DNA from: Isochrysis galbana
Lineage: Eukaryota; Haptophyta; Isochrysidales; Isochrysidaceae
Direction: 5' to 3'
Assembly: GCA_018136815.1 (NCBI GenBank)
Contig: CM030934.1
Coordinates: 3,630,670 to 3,679,709 of the forward strand
DNA length: 49,040 nt
Shown here: one piece after another, positions 42,978 through 49,040 of the stretch
Numbering within the stretch: position 1 is the first letter of the stretch
Layout of the letters: every line of letters begins with the position of its first letter
The notes under the pieces: generated by a model
Told to the model about the DNA's origin: nothing
The model's database searches: none
The model's input: only the letters and a program-made list of their open reading frames with translations
Position numbers and translations under genes: made by a program

Positions 42978-43232
42978 TTAGCGAGTGATGCCGTGTCTTG
43001 CTGTACTTGGAAAGATGAACCGGAGGATGAGGACCAAAACTACGGCGACAAAGAGTGGAATCACACTCTTTGTGTACGCGATTGCGAAAACCGCAAGAAG
43101 GGCAATGCCCACTGCCAGAAAAATACGCCACTTGCCGTGTCTGGTCTTCCATTCATTGGCAAGCTGCGCGTCGTCAATGAAAACCGGGTACGCCATTTCT
43201 GTAACATCACGGGTAAAAAAAACTTTTCGCAC
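42978..43232 (-). CDS. Small protein with two membrane helices, unknown
   Basis: An 84-residue frame; a second Met begins MAYPVFIDDAQLANEWKTRH. Then two hydrophobic helices follow, RIFLAVGIALLAVFAIAY and VIPLFVAVVLVLILRFIF, with a short linker and a basic tail. Composition is even and unlike shadow frames. The stop lies 5 bp before the ATG of the Pro4-Ser ORF, on the same strand. I do not recognise it. Confidence 0.45.
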   Translation of the reverse strand: MRKVFFTRDVTEMAYPVFIDDAQLANEWKTRHGKWRIFLAVGIALLAVFAIAYTKSVIPLFVAVVLVLILRFIFPSTARHGITR

Positions 43233-43544
43233 ACACCCTAAAACCCGTTGACATGGCTACTCGCATTTTTTTGCTGCCTTGAAAAATACATTACATCACG
43301 GTGCATGGCACATTCATGAAATGGAGCAGAATGGAGCATCTACGACTCCCTTTTCTTTCCAAAGCTCCAGTCGGCGACGCACTGCCACGTGCCACGTGAG
43401 AGCCTTCACCACAATCCAATCACATCCGCTGGGGGCGGCTCTGTCCTGAGCAAACTTTCAAACATATGAGATAGTTTACGTGTAATAATTTACTCTCAAC
43501 CAGTTTCGTTACACGTCCATACTTGATGGAACACTACCTCGGAA

Positions 43545-43806
43545 GGCACGGCCTTTCGGCCATTGGCGGGCGGGACGGGCAGACCATCTTCCATGGTTGG
43601 AGGATGGATGGCGGGCAGTGGCGAGGGCGAGCGCGAAGACGGAGCGGACATAGTGGATCGCGAGGGTGAGTGGGTGAGTGAGTGGATTTGGTTGGTGTTG
43701 TAAGATTGCTTGTTACGACTGAGCGAGAGCGAGAGCGACAACGATGGAGCGAGGAGCGACTGGGGCGAGGGACGAGGGCGACAGAGGCCGACAGGCTACC
43801 AATCCG
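43545..43806 (+). repeat. 262-bp dispersed repeat, copy 1
   Basis: Matches 48779-49040 at equal length with few substitutions (GGCACGGC, CCATCTTCCATGGTTGG, GTGAGTGGGTGAGTGAGTGG, GACTGAGCGAGAGCGAGAGC). The match continues past the window on the right, so the true repeat is longer. From 43.8 to 44.74 kb there is no firm gene; a minus-strand CLFCGHTYLG near 44000 hints at a decayed zinc finger. Confidence 0.9.
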
Positions 43807-44744
43807 ACGAGTCCGACAACAATCCGAGACACGCATACTTGACTTTCACCCAACATTCCTCCACACTAACGTATCTTTCTCCACTTGGGCGGGGAAGACA
43901 CAGAAGGAAGGAAACAAGGAAGAGAAAGCCGACAAGAGAGCGACGATGCGACGGAAGAGCCGACGGCGAAAGGCCCCAGGTAGGTGTGGCCGCAGAAGAG
44001 GCAGCGCTTGGCTCGCACCGACTTGGCGCGGCCAGCCATCTCCTCAATCGTCGACCATTCGAGCGCAGAGCCCTCCAACTCATCAATGGGCTGCCTGCCC
44101 CATTGCTGGTCAAAGCAGGCCTCACTGCCCTCACCACCCTCAGCATGCAAGTTGCGTACAAGCATCGCTGGCATGAGTCGCGAGCCGCGCCACGGGGCCC
44201 GCCCCCCCCTTGGGAAGATTTCTTTAACTACTATCTACATACTCTACTACATTTATATTACTAGTGAGAGCCTGATATTAGGTCGTCAGCTCCATAGGAC
44301 CTCATGACCTATAATCAGAACCTATTATCAGCCTAACGGAGAATCTGGGATCACTGGCTAGTCAAGGCGAAGGTAGGTTTCTTCCAGCGCCTGAAGGCTC
44401 AGAGAGAAAGACTCGGGCTACATGCCCCGAGCAATAAACACTTGCGCAAAATGATTACTCCCTTATACACCGTGGACAAAGATTTCAACTTGGAAGTCTC
44501 GGGCGCCTTGCTTGGCGCAAGTAGCGACCGAACTAGGCATCAAAAATATAACATAAATCCCTCGAATAAAGGTATAGACTCCCACTAAGTACCGGCCCCT
44601 GATAGGGACGGGACGAACACCCGAATCGGGACACCACTCACCCTTACCCCCTCTATCTCACGCCCCTGGTCGAAGCAGCGCGCCCGGCCTCCCCTCCCCC
44701 CGCTTTCCAGAGGAAGAAACGGGGGAGGGGAAAGGGGAGTGGTA

Positions 44745-44820
44745 GGAAAGGGAGGGTAGTTAGGGATAGCATTAGCAATCTGCCTCGCGCCGTGCAAGTA
44801 GCGGTTAGTTTTTAAGATTT
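44745..44820. repeat. Possible diverged inverted-repeat end of the 19.7-21.1 kb element family
   Basis: GGGAGGGTAG, ATTAGCA, CTGCCTCGCGCCG and GTAGCGG followed by TTTTTAAGATTT line up with the right terminal repeat at 20975-21062. No partner end located. Confidence 0.4.
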
Positions 44821-44831
44821 ATCGCCCCGTA

Positions 44832-45926
44832 CTATGAACTACGTTTGGGTCGGTAAAATACCATGCGTGCAGCATCGGTCGCGGACAAGGTGGGCTTCAC
44901 GACAGGAAATAGGCAGCGTTCAAAGAACCAATCAATGTCAAGGAAAAATGAGTCACCCAGGCTCCCATTGAAGGTTGCGCGGTCAGCATGGCTCTCATTG
45001 TAAATGCAAGGGAAATATTTGATGTCGAACTCTCGCGCCAACGCCCCGTACACCCGCCCATGCCGATCAGCGCGGATGAGCTCAATGACGACTGACTGGG
45101 GAGGCATGAACATCAGATTTGTGAGCCCTCCTCCATGAGGAGCGATTGCCACCGATGCTTCATTCCAAAGTTTGGCGGTGTGCAGGATTGACAAGCCGGC
45201 AGGCGGATACTCCACAAGATCTACCCGTGCAGGCGCGACACGACGCAAGGCGTGACGCATCTCGTCGTGATTTAGCATCGCTCTCTCTGCCTTTAACGAA
45301 TGCCCTGCGTCGCGCCGCAGTACGAGCCATGATGTTCGCTGCGGCTTCGATGGGATGGCCCGTCCGACTCGCGACAGCACCGCTCTACGCATAGAGTGCA
45401 ACGGCTCGGAAACTTCGCTAACCCAGTGCGGCACCACAGCATGGTCCACGAGTGTGGCTTCTTGTTTGGCCATGACAAAGCGCTCTGGCCCGATATTCAA
45501 GAGCATGCTGAAGGCTTCGATGAGCGCGGGAACGCGGATCACGTGGAGAACCAGCACATTTTTGTTGTCTTTGAGCCACTTTCTCGCGTAGTAGAGCTTA
45601 GGCCACACCTCAGCGACGACATGGTAGTAGCTGGAGCTATGCGAGTGCATCGCAACGAAGACGCTGCGGTAGACTGGCTTCATGTGCCCGCTCTCACTCG
45701 CGTTGAGCACCCTCCGCACCTTCGTCTCGACATGGGAAAGAGATGGCACTGCTGTGCGGCAGCAGCCGCCTGCCACATCGAGCAGGCTCACGTGGCTTGG
45801 GGCGCTCCCGTTGCGGTAGGCCACAATGCCATCGGTGAAGACGAGGCATGGACCGACCTCGGAGAGGGTCTCACTAGGTTTCCCCGCTGAACTCTCGCTG
45901 CTGCGAAAGAACTGCAGAAACCGCAT
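44832..45926 (-). CDS. GT61/DUF563-type glycosyltransferase
   Basis: 364 residues from MRFLQFFRSSES. Family-typical blocks: HSHSSSYYHVVAEVWPKLYY, WLVLRRDAGHSLKAERAMLN, and the C-terminal nucleotide-sugar motif APHGGGLTNLMFMPPQSVVI. DUF563/GT61 enzymes add xylose, arabinose or O-GlcNAc to wall polysaccharides or secreted proteins in the ER/Golgi; the sugar here is unknown. N-glycosylation-type sites (NGS, NAS, NES) fit a lumenal domain. A membrane anchor is missing. The frame stays open upstream only through a CT/CTT microsatellite encoding Ser-Leu repeats, and TTTCTGCAG at 45911-45919 could be a splice acceptor, so an anchor exon may lie upstream. Confidence 0.8.
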   Translation of the reverse strand: MRFLQFFRSSESSAGKPSETLSEVGPCLVFTDGIVAYRNGSAPSHVSLLDVAGGCCRTAVPSLSHVETKVRRVLNASESGHMKPVYRSVFVAMHSHSSSYYHVVAEVWPKLYYARKWLKDNKNVLVLHVIRVPALIEAFSMLLNIGPERFVMAKQEATLVDHAVVPHWVSEVSEPLHSMRRAVLSRVGRAIPSKPQRTSWLVLRRDAGHSLKAERAMLNHDEMRHALRRVAPARVDLVEYPPAGLSILHTAKLWNEASVAIAPHGGGLTNLMFMPPQSVVIELIRADRHGRVYGALAREFDIKYFPCIYNESHADRATFNGSLGDSFFLDIDWFFERCLFPVVKPTLSATDAARMVFYRPKRSS

Positions 45927-45939
45927 CAAGAGAGAGGGG

Positions 45940-45993
45940 GAGAGGGGGAGGGGGAGGGAGGGAGGGAGGGAGAGCGGGAGAGAGAGAGAGCGG

Positions 45994-46029
<36 letters not shown>

Positions 46030-46077
46030 GAGAGAGAGAGAAGAAGAAGAAGAAGAAGAAGAAGAAGAAGAAGAAGA

Positions 46078-46132
<55 letters not shown>
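45940..46132. repeat. GA/GAA microsatellite
   Basis: GGGA and GA repeats, then (GAA)n at 46040-46083, then (GA)n to 46132. On the sense strand of the glycosyltransferase this is a CT/CTT tract next to its first visible codon. Confidence 0.95.
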
Positions 46133-46136
<4 letters not shown>

Positions 46137-46371
46137 CTCCGGCGTTATTACAAGAGACCTGCAGCAGCTCCTCTCCATGTTCTCTCGATTGGCGAGAGCA
46201 GTAGATAGTCATACATATATCCGCAAGCATCCATCTATTTACAGAAGATGGGGCCTCTCCGGCGTTACATGGAAGTCACTCTACTCTACTCTATGGCATA
46301 TAATTGATTGGCGAGAGCAGCAATCATCCGCAAGCATCAGTCTATTTACAGAGAAGATGGGGTGTGGCGTG
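46133..46371 (+). repeat. Tandem duplication, about 120 bp x 2
   Basis: CTCTCCGGCGTTA, GATTGGCGAGAGCAG, ATCCGCAAGCATC and CTATTTACAGA recur in order, ending in GATGGGG in both. The remaining 46.37-47.0 kb shows no supported gene; 46840-46990 is GA-rich. Confidence 0.85.
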
Positions 46372-47201
46372 ATCCAAAGGTGGTGGTGGCACCCCGCACC
46401 CCCCGTATTGAGTGTTGTATTGAAGGGCCTCGTGAAGGGTTGCTGCTCCTAGATGGGAATTTCGAAATTCGGTGCTGGGACCTGCAATTACGTTGCAAAT
46501 ACATTCGACGCCGACAACCCAGGACGAGCTCCAAATACAGCCAAATACCTATGTATTTGGCATCTGGCATCTGGCCAAACACGGTATATACTTATTTCCC
46601 ATCTAGACTGCTGCTATTGGACAGCGCGTACATCCTCCATCCTCGCAAACACGGTAAACCCGTGTTTACCATGTAGAGTAAAGGCGTATTTCCCATCGAT
46701 GATCTTCCGAGTCATGGATGACCTTCCCGACCCTCTTTTACCGTGAGTGACCGGGCTCTACAATAAAAGTATGGTCCGTCGGACAGGGCAGGTCCTTCCC
46801 ATGTCCCATGTACTTGTGGAGTATTGTTTTCCCACTTTTGATGAGAGGACAAGAGAAGGAAGGAGAGAGAGAAGAGAGAGAAGGGAGGGCGAGAGGAAGG
46901 GAGAGAGAGAAGAAGAGAGAGGGTCAGAAAGAGGGAATATAAAGGGGGGGAGGGGGGGGCGCTGGGCTCCCTCTGCAACACTCTCTCTCTCTCATCCTTT
47001 CTCTCTTCGTCCGATGAATCTAAAGCAGTAAACTATGGGAGACCAGAAGAGAGAGAGAGAAGGATTGACTCTCCTCTCTGCGCGGCGGCCTGCCCCTCTC
47101 CAGCCTCGCTTCTCTTCTACTCTCTCCCCTACTCTAACCTCTCTTCCCCCCCTCTCCCCCTCTCCTTCTTGTCGGTGCTCAGTGCTTGTCCCGCCTCTCG
47201 G

Positions 47202-47942
47202 ATGTCTGCCTCGTCCGCGCCCTACCGCGTGAAGCTCCTCCTCTCGCTCGATGGGGGCGAGGCAGAGAGTGTGATTGAGGTACACCCTGAGTGGGCACCG
47301 CTCGGAGCACAGTGAGTGGCTCTCTCCCTCTCTCTCTCTTCCTCTCCCGCCACCACCCCCTCCCTCTCTCTCGCTCCTCTCTCTCTCTCTCTCTCTCTGT
47401 GAGTGCGTGTGTGTGTGTGTATGAGTGCGTGTGTGTGTGCGCGCGGCGCGCGCGCGCGCGCGCGTGTGTGTCATGGCAGACTCAAACCCCTTCGCCATCC
47501 CACCCTGAGCAGGCGTTTTGCCGACCTGCTCAAGGCTCACTACTTTGACGGCTGCCGCTTTCACCGTGTGGTGCCCGGCTTCATCATCCAGTGGGGCATC
47601 CCGGGCGACCCGCAGCTCTACGCGCAGTGGGGTGACAACAAGATCAAGGACGACCCGGTCGTCGTCAACAACGCCAAGGGCACCATCGCCTTTGCCACCT
47701 CTGGACCCAACGCACGCGGCAGCCAGATGTTTGTCAACCTGGCCGACAACTCGTCGTCGCTTGATGGGCAGGGCTTCGCGCCTTTTGCGATTGTCGTCGA
47801 AGGTTTTGAGAATTTTGATCGGGTGCATGCCGGGTATGCCAGTAGGGGCCCCGATCAGGCCATGGCCAAGACGCACGGCAACGCCTACTTAACAAGGGAC
47901 TTTCCGAACCTAAGCTTCATCAAGTCGGCCACAATCATCTGA
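47202..47942 (+). CDS. Cyclophilin-type peptidyl-prolyl cis-trans isomerase
   Basis: Two exons, 47202-47311 and 47513-47942, join CA to G (179 residues). The first encodes MSASSAPYRVKLLLSLDGGE to WAPLGAQ. The second begins RFADLLKAHYFDGCRFHRVV. Key positions are visible: the catalytic Arg in FHRVVPGFIIQWG, the GSQMFVN block, and NSSSLDGQGFAPFA. The segment normally carrying the CypA-type Trp/His is altered to GFAPFAIV, as in several divergent, bacterial-like cyclophilins, so cyclosporin binding may be weak. It catalyses proline isomerisation in protein folding. No signal peptide, so probably cytosolic or nuclear. The 201-bp intron is CT- and GT-repeat-rich. A CT-rich 5' flank (47100-47165) precedes the start. 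Length is normal for a single-domain member. Confidence 0.92.
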
Positions 47943-48513
47943 AAGGGTCGTACCAGACGTTTGCAGCACCCCTTCGATGGCCGTCTGGGAATCACCTCTG
48001 TGCCTTGGAACGGCGGAATGATGTGGGAGCACGAACGGCACCAATTGCGATAGGACGCGCGTGCGAATCATTCATAACCCGAATGCGGCGTTTCAAAATG
48101 CGTTGGGGCACACACGTCGCTGCGATCGTCGGCGTGCTGATCATTGCGCAGTGAATACAGACAGAAATTCTCCTCCTGTTGTTGGCCCAGGAAGCCGAGA
48201 CAGCGCGACCCGGCATAATGCGTCACACTCGCGTGCACGAGCGTGCTGTGCTGCATGGGCCTTCCGTCTTGAGGGCCGGTGCAGGAATTGCAGCCAGGGC
48301 TGACTGAAGTGATACAAACCTCTTGTGCTCTCATGGTTGCACATCACAAAGCTCCATCTGCACATCTCCCGCCTCAGGTTTCGGATGTAAAAACCCGGCG
48401 TTCCAAGTGGTGCGATGATGCTAACCTAGGTGGTAGATTTATGTTGAGAAATTGGGTTGCAAGGACATCGTGTAGCGATATGTAGCGACCTACTAGTACT
48501 TGCGAATAGCGAA
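47943..48513. other. 3' flank of the cyclophilin, no gene seen
   Basis: Moderate GC sequence with short shadow frames only. It likely contains the cyclophilin 3' UTR; no clear AATAAA is present. Confidence 0.4.
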
Positions 48514-48650
48514 CAAAACTATTGTTATAGTTTTAGCGATGGAGCGCGCGCCGACCGCTCCCCCCTCCCAGCCCCCCCCCCCCCCCCCCCCCCGCCGCCG
48601 CCGCCACGACGCCCCGACGGAGCAGACCCAAGCCGCCGGAGCCTAACCGC
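48514..48650 (+). repeat. 5' end of another MERA-TAP family member
   Basis: AAAACTATTGTTATAGTTTT followed by ATGGAGCGCGCGCCGACCGC repeats the start of the element at 37141. After eight codons it runs into a C homopolymer and a short frame ending QTQAAGA. The following DNA (48714 onward) belongs to repeats also found at 41693 and 43545, so these may be parts of one longer element. Confidence 0.75.
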
Positions 48651-48713
48651 TCGCAGGCCTCAGCCCCTCCTGACCAGGACGTCGACATGGCGCGAGCACC
48701 CTCGCGGCCTCGT

Positions 48714-49040
48714 GACGGATTGGAGGTTACGGATGGAACAGGAGGGACCGAACGCGGGACGGAAGGTAGGCGGCGGCAGGCACGGCATTTTGGCCATTGG
48801 CGGGCGGGACGGGCAGACCATCTTCCATGGTTGGAGGATGGATGGCGGGCAGTGGCAAGGGCGAGCGCGAAGACGGAGCGGACATAGCTGATAGCGAGGG
48901 TGAGTGGGTGAGTGAGTGGACTTGGTTGGTGTTGTAAGATTGCTTCTTACGACTGAGCGAGAGCGAGAGCGAGAACGAGGGAGCGAGGAGCGACTGGGGC
49001 GAGGGACGAAGGCGACAGAGGCCGACAGGCTACCAATCCG
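48714..49040 (+). repeat. Dispersed repeat, copy 2 (two adjoining blocks, runs off the right edge)
   Basis: 48714-48775 matches 41693-41755 and 48779-49040 matches 43545-43806. Here the blocks are contiguous, whereas elsewhere they are 1.8 kb apart, so this copy probably shows the original order. Confidence 0.9.

Noticed and set aside
41901..43241. 446-residue plus-strand Gly-Gly-Gly-Gly-Glu/Asp frame
   Set aside because: Complement of the Pro4-Ser array. Synonymous-type variation supports the minus-strand Pro frame; the plus frame shows Glu/Asp switching without such a pattern.
46308..46676. 122-residue plus-strand frame
   Set aside because: Begins in a tandem duplication and lacks any protein family signal.

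Overview
The window is nuclear DNA from a GC-rich eukaryote. Genes are broken by short GT-AG introns (about 90-260 bp where I could phase them), coding exons are rich in Ala and Arg, and there are no operons or Shine-Dalgarno sites. A histidine-kinase-like receptor, Pro4-Ser cell-wall-type repeats, a GT61-like glycosyltransferase, a sulfotransferase and FANCM in one locus suggest a unicellular alga, perhaps a haptophyte or another secondary-plastid lineage. That placement is an inference and is not secure.

Layout. 1-1.15 kb: 3' part of a membrane histidine-kinase-like gene (minus). 1.15-4.3 kb: non-coding, with a run of hairpins near 3.7 kb. 4.3-4.9 kb: hAT transposase relic. 5.65-15.94 kb: a giant HECT E3 ubiquitin ligase gene (minus, four visible exons, phases verified by hand, about 3,317 residues, 5' end missing). 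16-25.5 kb: a nest of repeats (a long-inverted-repeat element carrying a SINE-like insertion, an acidic protein gene cut by an assembly gap, and a 58-bp satellite broken by two DNA transposons whose target duplications can be read exactly). 25.55-29.81 kb: a FANCM/Mph1-type DNA helicase (plus, five exons, 1,297 residues). 30.25-31.34 kb: a sulfotransferase (minus), convergent with FANCM. 32-38.3 kb: a second SINE-like copy, a GC palindrome array, a gene for a Cys-rich protein of unknown function, an exon with an in-frame TGA, and a retroposon with a perfect 19-bp target duplication. 38.73-40.87 kb: an SGNH/PC-esterase-like gene (plus, three exons). 41-43.2 kb (minus): a frameshifted zinc-finger ORF, a long Pro4-Ser repeat ORF and a small two-helix membrane protein. 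44.83-45.93 kb: a GT61/DUF563 glycosyltransferase (minus). 47.2-47.94 kb: a cyclophilin (plus, two exons). The right edge is a dispersed repeat.

The genes do not form one pathway. The sulfotransferase, the GT61-like enzyme, the SGNH esterase-like protein and the Pro4-Ser protein could all act on secreted glycans or wall polymers, which is a weak theme. HECT ligase, FANCM and cyclophilin are housekeeping-type genes. The most informative signals are in the repeats. A SINE-like family of about 0.93 kb has two copies, each with a perfect 17-bp target duplication, a TTA-type tail and a hairpin whose arms differ by a compensated base pair. A 1.66-kb transposon with 8-bp duplications carries Pro4-Ser-type sequence. 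A 478-bp MITE is flanked by TTAA. Several genes also have strand-specific CT-rich tracts next to their 5' ends or acceptors.
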